This document shows positions 9,547 to 18,383 of a stretch of DNA of 64,000 nucleotides, piece by piece (positions within the stretch are counted from its first letter, which is position 1; the number at the start of each line of letters is the position of its first letter). The notes beneath the pieces were generated by a model. It was not told the DNA's origin, did no database searches, and saw only the letters and a program-made list of their open reading frames with translations. Position numbers and translations under genes: made by a program. The DNA is from Agrococcus pavilionensis RW1. GTDB lineage: Bacteria > Actinomycetota > Actinomycetes > Actinomycetales > Microbacteriaceae. The stretch is taken from positions 62,001 through 126,000 of the forward strand of contig NZ_ASHR01000030.1 of NCBI RefSeq assembly GCF_000400485.1, in the 5' to 3' direction.

Positions 9547-10545
9547 TCAGGCAGCGGGCGGAGGCGCGGGTCGAGCGGCGCGCACCCGCTCGGCGAGCGC
9601 GAGCGCATCCTCCGCCACCTGCTGCGCCGGCCCGCCCGGCGTCAGCAGCAGGGGTCGCGCCTCGGCGACGATCCCGAGCTCCGCGAGGCCGCCGATCGAG
9701 CCGGCGTCCTCCTCGGCGAGCAGCCAGCCGTCGAGCAGCCCGCCCGCCCGCCGCGCGCCGTAGTGCGCGGCGACCGCAGCCGCATCCGCCTCGACCCCGA
9801 TGACCTGCAGGCACGTCGCAGCCATGCCGCGCAGCGCCCTGCCCGCGATGAGCGGCGCGACGCCGACGATGGGCGCCGGCGCCGTCTCGAGCGCGTCGCG
9901 CACGCCCGGGATGCCGAGGATCGTGCCGATCGACACGACGGGGTTCGAGGGCGCGATGAGCAGCACGTCGGCGGTCGCGATCGCGTCGCGCGCGGCGTGC
10001 GAGATGCGCGAGCGCTCGAGCCCGTGCTGCACGAAGCGGTGCGCGGGCAGCTCGGCGCGCGTGCGCACCCACCACTCCTCGAAGTGGAGGACGCCCTCGC
10101 CCGTCACGACGTGCGTCGGCACCTCGTCGTTCGTGACCGGCAGCAGCCGCGCGCCGAGCTCCCAGCGCGCCGAGAGCCGCGCGGTCGCCTCGGTGAGGCT
10201 CGCGCCGTCGCGCAGCATCGACGAGCGCGCGAGGTGGGTGCCGAGGTCGAGGTCGCCGAGCGTGAACCACGGCCAGCCGACGCCGTAGGCGGCGAGCTCG
10301 GCGGCGACGCGCTCGCTCTCGCCCGCGCGGCCCCAGCCGCGCTCGGTGTCGCCGACGCCCGCGAGCGCGTACATGAGCGAGTCGAGGTCGGGGCACACCT
10401 TGACGCCCGCGAGCCACATGTCGTCGCCGACGTTGGCGACGATCCGGATGTCGGCCGCGTCGCCGTGCAGCGCGCGCGCCGCCTCCCGCAGCCCGAGCGC
10501 GAAGCGGGCGCCGCCGACGCCGCCGGCGAGCACGGTGATCCTCAA
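9547..10545 (-). CDS. cofD: 2-phospho-L-lactate transferase
   Basis: A 332-residue protein starting with LAGGVGGARFALGL, the nucleotide-binding loop of CofD/FbiA. It transfers the activated lactyl or enolpyruvyl phosphate onto 7,8-didemethyl-8-hydroxy-5-deazariboflavin to give (dehydro)F420-0. Further family features are IVANVGDDMWLAGVKVCPDLDS, the WFTLGDLDLGTHLAR segment, and LIAPSNPVVSIGTIL. The start codon is TTG at 10545, preceded by GAGGAG at good spacing. It follows the ABC transporter ATPase by 10 bases, so the importer and cofD form one operon. Confidence 0.93.
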   Translation of the reverse strand: MRITVLAGGVGGARFALGLREAARALHGDAADIRIVANVGDDMWLAGVKVCPDLDSLMYALAGVGDTERGWGRAGESERVAAELAAYGVGWPWFTLGDLDLGTHLARSSMLRDGASLTEATARLSARWELGARLLPVTNDEVPTHVVTGEGVLHFEEWWVRTRAELPAHRFVQHGLERSRISHAARDAIATADVLLIAPSNPVVSIGTILGIPGVRDALETAPAPIVGVAPLIAGRALRGMAATCLQVIGVEADAAAVAAHYGARRAGGLLDGWLLAEEDAGSIGGLAELGIVAEARPLLLTPGGPAQQVAEDALALAERVRAARPAPPPAA

Positions 10546-10555
10546 GCGCTGCTCC

Positions 10556-11368
10556 TCACGAGGCCATCCTCCGATAGCGGATCGCCACCCCGCCAGGGCG
10601 CGCGTCGATCTCGGCGTCGACGCCGTAGACGGCGCGGATGCGCTCGGGCGTCAGCACGTCGGACGGCGCGCCGCTCGCGACGACCCGGCCCCGGTCGACG
10701 AGCACGACGCGGTCGGCGTGGGTCGCGGCGAGGGCGAGGTCGTGCACGGTCATGACGACGGGACGGTCGAGCGCGAGTCGGCGGACGAGCTCGAGCAGCT
10801 CGAGCTGCCACGCGACGTCCAGGTGGTTCGTCGGCTCGTCGAGCAGCAGCAGGCCGGGCTCGCCGCCCGACTGCTGCGCGAGGGCGCGCGCGAGGTGCAC
10901 GCGCTGCAGCTCGCCGCCCGAGAGCTCGGCGAGCGGGCGCTCGGCGAGCGCCATCGCGCCCGCCGCGTCGAGCGCGGCCGCGACGTGCCGGTCGTCGCCG
11001 AGCGAGAACCCGAGCATCCGGTGGTGCGGGGTGCGGCCGAGCCGCACCGCCTCTCGCGCCGTGAGCTGCGGCGCGCCGTCGGCGAGCTGCTCGACGAGCG
11101 CGACGCGCCGCGCCCGCTCTCGCGGGGGCAGCGCGTCGAGGCGCTCGCCGCCGAGGAGCACGCGGCCGGTCCGCTCGGCGCGCTCGGGCACGACGCCCGC
11201 GATCGCCCGCAGCATCGACGACTTGCCGGCGCCGTTCGGGCCGACGAGCGCCGTCAGCCGCCCCGCGGGCGCGCTCCACGTCGCGTCGTCGACGAGCGCG
11301 CGGCCGCGCACCCGCACCGAGAGCGACTCGACCTCGAGGGCTGCGCCCACGGGGAGCGGGCCGCTCAC
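10556..11368 (-). CDS. ABC transporter ATPase, proposed F420-0 importer
   Basis: This 270-residue ATPase of the FecE/BtuD type has Walker A GPNGAGKSS at residues 43-51, signature LSGGE near 148-152 and Walker B LLLLDEPTNHLD near 170-181. The GTG start overlaps the permease stop (GTGA). Its neighbours and its direct linkage to cofD match the ABC systems that comparative genomics has proposed to take up coenzyme F420-0. A siderophore or corrinoid importer would look similar at the ATPase level, so the substrate is inferred from context. Confidence 0.85.
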   Translation of the reverse strand: MSGPLPVGAALEVESLSVRVRGRALVDDATWSAPAGRLTALVGPNGAGKSSMLRAIAGVVPERAERTGRVLLGGERLDALPPRERARRVALVEQLADGAPQLTAREAVRLGRTPHHRMLGFSLGDDRHVAAALDAAGAMALAERPLAELSGGELQRVHLARALAQQSGGEPGLLLLDEPTNHLDVAWQLELLELVRRLALDRPVVMTVHDLALAATHADRVVLVDRGRVVASGAPSDVLTPERIRAVYGVDAEIDARPGGVAIRYRRMAS

Positions 11369-12498
11369 GTGCGCACCCGCCCGGAGAGCATGAGCGCCGC
11401 GAACACCGGGGCGCCGATGAGCGCCGTGACGATCCCGACCGGCAGCTCGCGCGGGTCGAACGCCGCGCGCGCGACGGTGTCGCTCACGAGCAGCACGAGC
11501 GCGCCCGCGAGCGCCGAGAGCGGCAGCAGCCGCGCGTGCCCCGCGCCGACCGCGAGCCGCACCGCGTGCGGCACGACGAGCCCGACGAAGCCGATCGCGC
11601 CCGAGACCGACACGAGCACGCCCGTGACGAGCGCGCTCGCGACGAGCAGCGCCCAGCGCGTGCGCCGCGCGTCGACGCCGAGCGCCCCCGCGGCGGCGTC
11701 GCCGAGCGCGAGCGCGTCGAGCAGTCGCCCCGTCGGCAGCAGCGCGAGCGCGAGCCCCGCGCCGACGAGCGCGACGAGCGCCGTCGGCCACGTGATCGCC
11801 GCGAGCGAGCCGAGCAGCCACGCGAGGATCTCGCGGTAGGCGTCGCCGTCGGCGCCCCAGAAGATGACGAGGCTCACGAGCGCGCTCGCGGCGGATGCGA
11901 CCACCACGCCCGCGAGCACCGTGCGGGTCGGGGTGGCGCCCCCGGCGGCCGCGGCGAGCCCGAGCGTCGCGAGCAGCGCCGCGAGCGCGCCGACGAACGC
12001 CGCGACCGGGAGCAGCACGCCGAGCCCCGCGATGAGCACGAGCACCGCGCCGACCGACGCGCCGGAGGAGACGCCGAGCAGGTAGGGGTCGGCGAGCGGG
12101 TTGCGCACGAGCGCCTGCATGATGGCGCCGACGATCGCGAGTCCCGCACCGACCGCGCACGCGGCGAGCGCCCGGGGCAACCGCAGGTCGACGACGATCG
12201 CGTCGTCGACGGCGCCGAGCGGCGACTCGCCGACGCCCAGCCGCGCGAGGATCGCGCCGAGCGCCTCGAGCGGCCCGATGCCCGCCGGGCCGGCGCTCGC
12301 GGCGACCGCGACCCCGACGACGAGCAGTGCGCCGAGCGCGAGCGCCAGGAGGAGCGCCGGGCTCCGGCGGCGCCGCGGCCCGCGAGTCGGCAGCTGTGCG
12401 GGGATGTGCGCTGCAGCGCGCGTCGTGGCAGTCGATGCACGCTCAGCTGCGGTGGCCGGGCGCTCGCGGCCCGCGGCCGGCTGCTCGGTGCGCGTCAT
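11365..12498 (-). CDS. ABC transporter permease (FecCD family), proposed F420-0 importer
   Basis: A 377-residue permease of the FecCD/BtuC family with about ten hydrophobic segments. Family landmarks are DLRLPRALAACAVGAGLAI, LVRNPLADPYLLGVSSGA near residues 130-147, and GAIGFVGLVVPHAVRLAVG. It carries an unusually long polar N-terminus of about 45 residues rich in Arg and Ala. The ATG overlaps the lipoprotein stop (ATGA) and its TGA overlaps the ATPase start, giving strict coupling through the operon. Confidence 0.88.
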   Translation of the reverse strand: MTRTEQPAAGRERPATAAERASTATTRAAAHIPAQLPTRGPRRRRSPALLLALALGALLVVGVAVAASAGPAGIGPLEALGAILARLGVGESPLGAVDDAIVVDLRLPRALAACAVGAGLAIVGAIMQALVRNPLADPYLLGVSSGASVGAVLVLIAGLGVLLPVAAFVGALAALLATLGLAAAAGGATPTRTVLAGVVVASAASALVSLVIFWGADGDAYREILAWLLGSLAAITWPTALVALVGAGLALALLPTGRLLDALALGDAAAGALGVDARRTRWALLVASALVTGVLVSVSGAIGFVGLVVPHAVRLAVGAGHARLLPLSALAGALVLLVSDTVARAAFDPRELPVGIVTALIGAPVFAALMLSGRVRT

Positions 12499-13442
12499 CC
12501 GAGCCCCAGCTCCCGCACCTCGCGCGCGACGAGGGCCACCGCATCCACCGTCCCGACACCGGCCTCCGCCATCGGGAACGGCACGATGACGAAGCGCTCC
12601 TCGCGCACCGCCTCGAGCGCGGCGGTCGCGGGGTTCGCGCGCAGGCGCTCGACCTTCGACGCGGCCGTGTGCCACGGCGCGTCGACGAGCACGATGACGT
12701 CGGGATCGCTCGCCGCGACGGCCTCCCACGAGAGCGTCGCCCAGCCGTCATCGAGATCGCTCGCGACGTTCTCGAGCCCCGCGGTCTCGAGCACGAGCTG
12801 CGGCGCGCCGGAGCCGCCGCCGACGTAGGGCGCGTCCTCGCCCGAGGAGTACCAGAGGGCGGTCGGTGAGCCCTCGACGGGCTCGATCGCCGCGAGCGCC
12901 GCGCGCTGCTCGTCGACGAGCGCGCCGCCGGCCCCGGGCACGCCGAGCATCGCGCCCGCGCCGCCGAGCTCGGCGAAGAGCCCCTCCCAGTCGAGCGCCG
13001 GCACCTCGGTCGACCAGCAGGCGGCGGGGGAGACCCACGTCGTCACGCCGAGCTCGTGCAGCTGCGCGCGGTCGCCGATCGCCTCGGGCGCGAACGCCGA
13101 CTCCCAGCCTGCGACGATCGCGTCGGGCTCGAGCGCGAGCACGGCCTCGCGCGACGGCATGCCGTCGATCGTCGGTGCGTCGGCGCCCTCGAGCGGCCCG
13201 TCGAGGAACGCCGTCGCGACGAGCGCGTCGCCGAGCCCGAGCGCGACGACGAGCTCCGCCGCGGTGGACTTCACGGCGACGATGCGCTCGGCGGGCGCCG
13301 GCAGCGGCAAGACCTCGGCGTCGCAGTTCGTCGTCGCCACCCGGACCTCGAGCGTCGCCTCCGGTTCGTCCGGCGTGGCGGCGCAACCGGCGAGCAGCGT
13401 GGCGGCGACGATCGTCGAGACGAGAGCGGGGCGGCGGGACAC
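12495..13442 (-). CDS. ABC transporter substrate-binding lipoprotein, proposed F420-0 binder
   Basis: This 315-residue protein has an Arg-Arg n-region and the lipobox LLAGC with the lipidated Cys at residue 20 when started at GTG 13442 (GAGGAG lies 10 bases upstream). The mature part begins with a Thr-Thr-Asn-Cys-Asp segment and continues as a two-lobed periplasmic-binding fold of the BtuF/FhuD type. An alternative ATG at 13481 would place extra residues before the signal peptide and is less likely. The order lipoprotein-permease-ATPase-cofD matches the proposed F420-0 uptake cassette. No cobalamin riboswitch is visible upstream. Confidence 0.85.
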   Translation of the reverse strand: MSRRPALVSTIVAATLLAGCAATPDEPEATLEVRVATTNCDAEVLPLPAPAERIVAVKSTAAELVVALGLGDALVATAFLDGPLEGADAPTIDGMPSREAVLALEPDAIVAGWESAFAPEAIGDRAQLHELGVTTWVSPAACWSTEVPALDWEGLFAELGGAGAMLGVPGAGGALVDEQRAALAAIEPVEGSPTALWYSSGEDAPYVGGGSGAPQLVLETAGLENVASDLDDGWATLSWEAVAASDPDVIVLVDAPWHTAASKVERLRANPATAALEAVREERFVIVPFPMAEAGVGTVDAVALVAREVRELGLG

Positions 13443-13517
13443 TTCAGGCTCCTCGGGCAGGCTGGCGCGAACGGTGTGCATGGGTCCGCGCGCGGAGGTG
13501 ATGCCCGGCGCTTGACC

Positions 13518-13523
13518 ACTGTA
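13518..13523 (-). promoter_or_regulatory. Candidate -10 element of the importer-cofD operon
   Basis: Read on the minus strand this is TACAGT, about 76 bases upstream of the GTG at 13442. It leaves a leader of roughly 70 bases with no recognised riboswitch fold. Confidence 0.35.
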
Positions 13524-13566
13524 GCCCCGCCCAGCAGACTCAGGGCACCGTCGCTCGGCGCCGCCA

Positions 13567-13614
13567 CGACCCAAGGGTCGCGAGGCTCCGAGCGGGCGTC
13601 AGCGTCGACGCCCG
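13567..13614. promoter_or_regulatory. Two dyads upstream of the pyrimidine-type operon
   Basis: CGACCC-AA-GGGTCG (13567-13580) and CGGGCGTC-N6-GACGCCCG (13593-13614) are both perfect. They lie 46-93 bases before the nitrilase ATG, in the stretch shared with the divergent importer operon. They could be operators or a leader hairpin; no promoter hexamer is obvious beside them. Confidence 0.35.
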
Positions 13615-13659
13615 GCTGCGGATGCGCTGCCGTCGGCACTGAGGAGAGTCGAGGGAACC

Positions 13660-14508
13660 ATGACCACGGTCCGCGCAGCGATCACCCAGACCACCTGGAC
13701 CGGTGACAAGGCATCCATGCTCGATCGCCACGAGGCATTCATGCGCGAGGCCGCCGAGCAGGGCGCGCAGGTCGTCTGCTTCCAGGAGCTCTTCTACGGC
13801 CCCTACTTCGGCATCACGCAGGACAAGCGGTACTACGCCTACGCCGAGCCGGCCGACGGCCCGATCGTGCAGCGCTTCGCGAGGCTCGCGAAGGAGCTCG
13901 GCATGGTCGCGATCCTGCCGATCTACGAGGAGGAGCAGACCGGCGTCTACTACAACTCCGCCGTCGTCGTCGACGCCGACGGCTCCATCCTCGGCACCTA
14001 CCGCAAGCACCACCTGCCGCACCTCGACCGCTTCTGGGAGAAGTTCTACTTCCGCCCCGGCAACCTCGGGTACCCGGTGTTCGACACCGCCGTCGGCAAG
14101 GTCGGCGTCTACATCTGCTACGACCGCCACTTCCCCGAGGGCTGGCGCGAGCTCGGCCTCGCCGGCGCCCACATGGTCTTCAACCCCAACGCGACGAAGC
14201 CGGGCCTCTCGAACCGGCTGTGGGAGGTCGAGGGGCCGGCCGCCGCGGTCGCGAACGGCTACTTCGTGCTGCAGCCCAACCGCGTCGGCCGCGAGGACAA
14301 CGAGTACGGCGAGCTCGCGGTCGACTTCTACGGCACGAGCCAGGTGATCGACCCGCGCGGCAACTTCGTCGGCGAGCGCGGCTCCGACAGCGGCGAGGAG
14401 CTGCTCATCCGCGACCTCGACATGGATGCGGTCAAGGAGATGCGCGACGACTGGCAGTTCTACCGCGACCGCCGGCCCGACTCGTACACCCGGATCGCGA
14501 AGCTGTAG
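13660..14508 (+). CDS. Nitrilase-superfamily amidohydrolase, probable N-carbamoyl-beta-alanine amidase
   Basis: A 282-residue nitrilase-fold enzyme with the complete catalytic triad: Glu43 (CFQELFYG), Lys116 (TYRKHHLP) and Cys153 (YICYDRHFPEGW). The close match around the triad to beta-ureidopropionases and the dihydropyrimidinase 10 bases downstream indicate that it cleaves N-carbamoyl-beta-alanine to beta-alanine, CO2 and ammonia. Good ribosome binding site (GAGGGAA) before the ATG. First gene of the operon; two perfect dyads lie upstream. Confidence 0.88.
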   Translation: MTTVRAAITQTTWTGDKASMLDRHEAFMREAAEQGAQVVCFQELFYGPYFGITQDKRYYAYAEPADGPIVQRFARLAKELGMVAILPIYEEEQTGVYYNSAVVVDADGSILGTYRKHHLPHLDRFWEKFYFRPGNLGYPVFDTAVGKVGVYICYDRHFPEGWRELGLAGAHMVFNPNATKPGLSNRLWEVEGPAAAVANGYFVLQPNRVGREDNEYGELAVDFYGTSQVIDPRGNFVGERGSDSGEELLIRDLDMDAVKEMRDDWQFYRDRRPDSYTRIAKL

Positions 14509-14518
14509 GGGGCACGCC

Positions 14519-15955
14519 ATGGCAACCACGCTCATCCGCGGCGGCACCGTCGTCACCGCGACCGGCCGCTCCCTCGCCGACGTGCTCATCGACGGCGAGA
14601 CGATCCGCGCGGTGCTCGCGCCCGGCAGCGAGCTGCTCGGCGTCGACCTCGCCGCCTCCGTCGACCGCGTCATCGACGCGACCGGCAAGTACGTCATCCC
14701 AGGCGGCATCGACGCGCACACGCACATGGAGCTGCCCTTCGGCGGCACCGCCGCGAGCGACACGTTCGAGACAGGCACGCGCGCCGCCGCGTGGGGCGGC
14801 ACGACGACGATCGTCGACTTCGCCGTGCAGACCTACGGCCAGCGCGTCGAGGACGGGCTCGCGGCGTGGCACGAGAAGGCCGCCGGCAGTTGCGCGATCG
14901 ACTACGGCTTCCACCAGATCGTCGGCGACGTCGACGAGGCCTCGCTCGCGGCGCTGCGCGGCCTCGCCGACGAGGGCATCTCGAGCTACAAGCTCTTCAT
15001 GGCCTACCCGGGCGTCTTCTACTCCGACGACGCGCAGATCCTGCAGGCGATGCAGGTCGCCGCCGACACCGGGCTCATGACGATGATGCATGCCGAGAAC
15101 GGGCCCGCGATCGACGTGCTCGTGCGGCAGCTGCTCGAGCAGGGCAAGCGCGACCCCTACTTCCACGGCGTCGCACGCGCGTGGCAGATGGAGGAGGAGG
15201 CGACGCACCGCGCGATCATGCTCGCGCACCTCACGAACGCGCCGCTCTACGTCGTGCACGTGAGCGCGAAGCAAGCCGTCGCGCAGCTCGCGGCGGCGCG
15301 CGACACGGGGCAGAACGTCTTCGGCGAGACGTGCCCGCAGTACCTCTACCTCTCGCTCGAGGAGCAGCTCGGCGCGTCGAGTGACGAGTGGGGCGCCTTC
15401 GAGGGCGCGAAGTGGGTGTGCTCGACGCCCCTGCGCTCGAAGCACGAGCACCACAGCGACGAGCTCTGGAGCGCGCTGCGCACGAACGACCTCCAGATGG
15501 TCTCGACCGACCACTGCCCCTTCTGCATGAAGGACCAGAAGGAGCTCGGCCGCGGCGACTTCTCGAAGATCCCGAATGGCATCGGCGGCGTCGAGCACCG
15601 CATGGACCTGCTCTATCAGGGGGTGGTGGATGGGCAGATCTCGCTCGAGCGCTGGGTCGAGATCACCGCCACGACGCCCGCCCGCATGTTCGGGCTCTAC
15701 GGCCGGAAGGGCGTCATCCAGGCGGGCGCCGACGCCGACATCGTCGTCTACGACCCGAAGGGCCACACGTCGATCGGCGTCGGCAGGACGCACCACATGA
15801 ACATGGACCACTCGGCGTGGGAGGGCTTCGAGATCGACGGGCACGTCGACACCGTGCTGAGCCGCGGCCGGGTCATCGTCGACGACGCGCAGTACCTCGG
15901 GCGGCCCGGCGACGGCTCGTTCGTCAAGCGCGGGCTGAGCCAGTACCTCGTGTGA
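14519..15955 (+). CDS. hydA: Dihydropyrimidinase (D-hydantoinase)
   Basis: This 478-residue cyclic amidohydrolase has the binuclear metal site: HxH at His66/His68 (GGIDAHTHME), the lysine to be carboxylated at Lys158 (SSYKLF), His191 (MMHAEN), His247 (VVHVSAK) and Asp331 (STDHCPF). It opens 5,6-dihydrouracil or dihydrothymine to N-carbamoyl-beta-amino acids, feeding the upstream amidohydrolase. The ATG at 14519 gives the normal family N-terminus. The stop overlaps a possible GTG start of the LLM gene. Confidence 0.93.
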   Translation: MATTLIRGGTVVTATGRSLADVLIDGETIRAVLAPGSELLGVDLAASVDRVIDATGKYVIPGGIDAHTHMELPFGGTAASDTFETGTRAAAWGGTTTIVDFAVQTYGQRVEDGLAAWHEKAAGSCAIDYGFHQIVGDVDEASLAALRGLADEGISSYKLFMAYPGVFYSDDAQILQAMQVAADTGLMTMMHAENGPAIDVLVRQLLEQGKRDPYFHGVARAWQMEEEATHRAIMLAHLTNAPLYVVHVSAKQAVAQLAAARDTGQNVFGETCPQYLYLSLEEQLGASSDEWGAFEGAKWVCSTPLRSKHEHHSDELWSALRTNDLQMVSTDHCPFCMKDQKELGRGDFSKIPNGIGGVEHRMDLLYQGVVDGQISLERWVEITATTPARMFGLYGRKGVIQAGADADIVVYDPKGHTSIGVGRTHHMNMDHSAWEGFEIDGHVDTVLSRGRVIVDDAQYLGRPGDGSFVKRGLSQYLV

Positions 15956-15960
15956 CGACC

Positions 15961-16977
15961 ATGGAGTTCGGCGCCGTCTTCCAGACCAACCCGCCCGCGA
16001 GCCGCGTCGTGCAGCTCGCGCAGCTCGCCGAGGTGCACGGCTTCAGCCACGTGTGGACCTTCGACAGCCACATCCTCTGGCAGGAGCCCTACGTCATCCT
16101 CTCCGCCGTCCTCGGCGCGACCCGGCGCGTGACCGTCGGGCCGTTCGTCACGAACCCCGCGACGCGCGACTGCAGCGTCACCGCCTCGACGTTCGCGACC
16201 CTCAACGACATGCACGGCAACCGCACCATCTGCGGCATCGGCCGCGGCGACTCGGCGGTGCGCGTCTCTGGCGGCAAGCCGACGACGCTCGCCGAGCTCC
16301 GCGAAGCGGTGCACGTCATCCGCGAGCTCGGCTCGAGCCGCGCGGTCGACGTCGGCGGGGCGACGCTCCGGCTGCCGTGGTCGCACGGCTCCGAGCTGCC
16401 GGTGTGGGTGGCCGCCTACGGGCCGCTCGCGCTCAAGCTCGCGGGCGAGGTCGCCGACGGCTTCATCCTGCAGCTCGCCGACCCGGAGATCACGAAGTGG
16501 ATGATCCAGCGCGTGCGCGACGCCGCCGACGACGCGGGCCGCGACCCGATGTCGATCAGGATCTGCGTCGCGGGCCCCGCCTACGTCGGCGACGACCGCG
16601 CGCACCAGCGCGACCAGTCGCGGTGGTTCGGCGGCATGGTCGGCAACCACGTCTCCGACATCGTCGGGAGATACGGCAAGGGGAGCGCGATCCCCGACGA
16701 CCTCGCGAGCTACATCGAGGAGCGCACCGGCTACGACTACAACACGCACGGCAAGGCCGAGAACGACCACGTCGACTTCGTGCCGGATGCGATCGTCGAC
16801 CGGTTCTGCGTGCTCGGCACCGCCGACGAGCACATCGAGAAGCTCACGCGCCTGCGCGAGCTCGGCGTCGACCAGTTCGCGGCCTACGTCATGCACGACG
16901 ACAAGGAGGAGACGCTCCGCCAGTACGGCGAGCGCATCATCCCCGCGCTCCGCCGGCTGCCGCCGGCCCGCGCCTGA
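15961..16977 (+). CDS. LLM-class flavin/F420-dependent oxidoreductase (TIGR03842-like)
   Basis: A 338-residue TIM-barrel protein of the luciferase-like monooxygenase class. Recognisable parts are the N-terminal MEFGAVFQTNPP strand, VGPFVTNPATRDCSVTASTFATLN near residues 59-82, GIGRGDSAVR near 93-102, and PVWVAAYGPLALKLAGEVADGFIL. It resembles the subgroup commonly found beside dihydropyrimidinase genes. The ATG at 15961 matches that subgroup; a GTG at 15952 that overlaps the previous stop (GTGA) would add three residues and may be the coupled start. The substrate is not established. Nearby cofC, cofD and cofE make F420H2 a plausible cofactor, though FMN is possible. Confidence 0.85.
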   Translation: MEFGAVFQTNPPASRVVQLAQLAEVHGFSHVWTFDSHILWQEPYVILSAVLGATRRVTVGPFVTNPATRDCSVTASTFATLNDMHGNRTICGIGRGDSAVRVSGGKPTTLAELREAVHVIRELGSSRAVDVGGATLRLPWSHGSELPVWVAAYGPLALKLAGEVADGFILQLADPEITKWMIQRVRDAADDAGRDPMSIRICVAGPAYVGDDRAHQRDQSRWFGGMVGNHVSDIVGRYGKGSAIPDDLASYIEERTGYDYNTHGKAENDHVDFVPDAIVDRFCVLGTADEHIEKLTRLRELGVDQFAAYVMHDDKEETLRQYGERIIPALRRLPPARA

Positions 16978-17029
16978 CCCTCCCGTCGGTCGAGCAGCGG
17001 TCGCAGGCCGCGCAAGGACACCGCCCCGC

Positions 17030-17035
17030 TACGGT
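17030..17035 (+). promoter_or_regulatory. Candidate -10 element for the aminotransferase
   Basis: TACGGT lies 34-39 bases upstream of the ATG at 17069 and is followed by an AGAGGAG ribosome binding site at about 17057-17063, suggesting a separate promoter inside the pyrimidine-type operon. Confidence 0.35.
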
Positions 17036-17068
17036 GAGAGAGCATCCCGAGCACGCAGAGGAGCCCCC

Positions 17069-18379
17069 ATGCCAGCATCCGATCTCGATCCCGCCGACGG
17101 CGCCCGCGCCCGCGAGCTCGACCCGCTCATCCTGCACTCGTGGTCGAAGCACGGCTCCACCAACCCCTTCACCGTCGCGCGCGGCGAGGGTGTGCGGCTG
17201 TGGGACTACGACGGCCGCGAGTACCTCGACTTCTCGAGCCAGCTCGTCAACACCAACATCGGCCACTCGCACCCGAAGGTCGTCGAGGCCATCCAGCGGC
17301 AGGCGGCGCAGCTCGCGACCGTCGCGCCCGCCACGACCAACCTCGCGCGCGGCGAGGCGGCCGAGCGCATCCTCTCGAAGATCGACGACATGGCCGCCGT
17401 CTTCTTCACGAACGGCGGGGCGGATGCGGTCGAGAACGCGATCCGGATGGCTCGCGTGCACACGGGGCGAGCCAAGGTCGTCTCCCACTACCGCTCGTAC
17501 CACGGCAACACCGGCGCCGCCGTGAACGCGACGGGCGATGCGCGCCGCATCGGCAACGAGTTCGCGACCGGCCACGTGCACGTCTTCGGGCCGTTCCTCT
17601 ACCGCTCCGAGTTCTGGGCCGAGACCGAGGAGCAGGAGTCGGAGCGCGCGCTCCAGCACATGCGGCGCGTCATCGAGGCCGAGGGGCCGTCGACGATCGC
17701 GGCGATCATGGTCGAGGGGCTCCCGGGCACCGCCGGCATCCTCGTGCCGCCGCCGGGCTACCTGCAGGGCCTGCGCGCGCTCGCCGACGAGCACGGCATC
17801 GTGCTCATCCTCGACGAGGTGATGGCGGGGTTCGGCCGCACGGGCCACTGGTTCGCGCACCAGCACGACGGCGTCAAGCCCGACCTCGTGACGTTCGCGA
17901 AGGGCGTCAACTCGGGCTACGTGCCGGTCGGCGGCGTCATCATCAGCGAGCGGGTGCTCGAGACGTTCAAGCAGCGCGCGATCCCCGGCGGGCTCACCTA
18001 CGCCGGCCACCCGCTCGCCGCCGCGTCGATCGTCGCGACGATCGACGCGATGACGGAGGAGGGCATCGTCGAGCACGCGGCGCACCTCGGCGCCGACATC
18101 CTCGGCCCGGGCCTCCGTGAGCTCGCCTCGCGGCACGAGATGATCGGCGAGGCGCGCGGCCGCGGCTGCTTCTGGGCCCTCGACCTCGTGACCGATCGCG
18201 GCTCGCGCGTGCCCGTCGACGCATCCGTCGTCGCGAGCCTCAAGTCGTCGCTGCTCGAGCGTGGCTACGTGCCGTTCACGACCGACAACCGCATCCACGT
18301 CGTGCCGCCGCTCGTGATGAGCGACGACGACGCGCGCCGCGGCCTCGAGATCCTCGACGACGCCTTCTCGGCGCTCTGA
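17069..18379 (+). CDS. Class III aminotransferase, probable beta-alanine or omega-amino acid transaminase
   Basis: This 436-residue PLP enzyme has the class III signature LILDEVMAGFGRTG with Asp249 contacting the pyridine nitrogen, and the Schiff-base lysine Lys278 in VTFAKGVNSG. Following a nitrilase-fold amidohydrolase and a dihydropyrimidinase, it most likely removes the amino group from beta-alanine or 3-aminoisobutyrate to give malonate or methylmalonate semialdehyde. A strong ribosome binding site (AGAGGAG) precedes the ATG. A 67-bp palindrome follows the stop codon. Confidence 0.9.
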   Translation: MPASDLDPADGARARELDPLILHSWSKHGSTNPFTVARGEGVRLWDYDGREYLDFSSQLVNTNIGHSHPKVVEAIQRQAAQLATVAPATTNLARGEAAERILSKIDDMAAVFFTNGGADAVENAIRMARVHTGRAKVVSHYRSYHGNTGAAVNATGDARRIGNEFATGHVHVFGPFLYRSEFWAETEEQESERALQHMRRVIEAEGPSTIAAIMVEGLPGTAGILVPPPGYLQGLRALADEHGIVLILDEVMAGFGRTGHWFAHQHDGVKPDLVTFAKGVNSGYVPVGGVIISERVLETFKQRAIPGGLTYAGHPLAAASIVATIDAMTEEGIVEHAAHLGADILGPGLRELASRHEMIGEARGRGCFWALDLVTDRGSRVPVDASVVASLKSSLLERGYVPFTTDNRIHVVPPLVMSDDDARRGLEILDDAFSAL

Positions 18380-18383
18380 GGCA

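Noticed and set aside
13443-13659. Cobalamin riboswitch upstream of the ABC importer
   Set aside because: The leader is only about 70 bases and lacks the B12-box; linkage to cofD fits F420-0 better.
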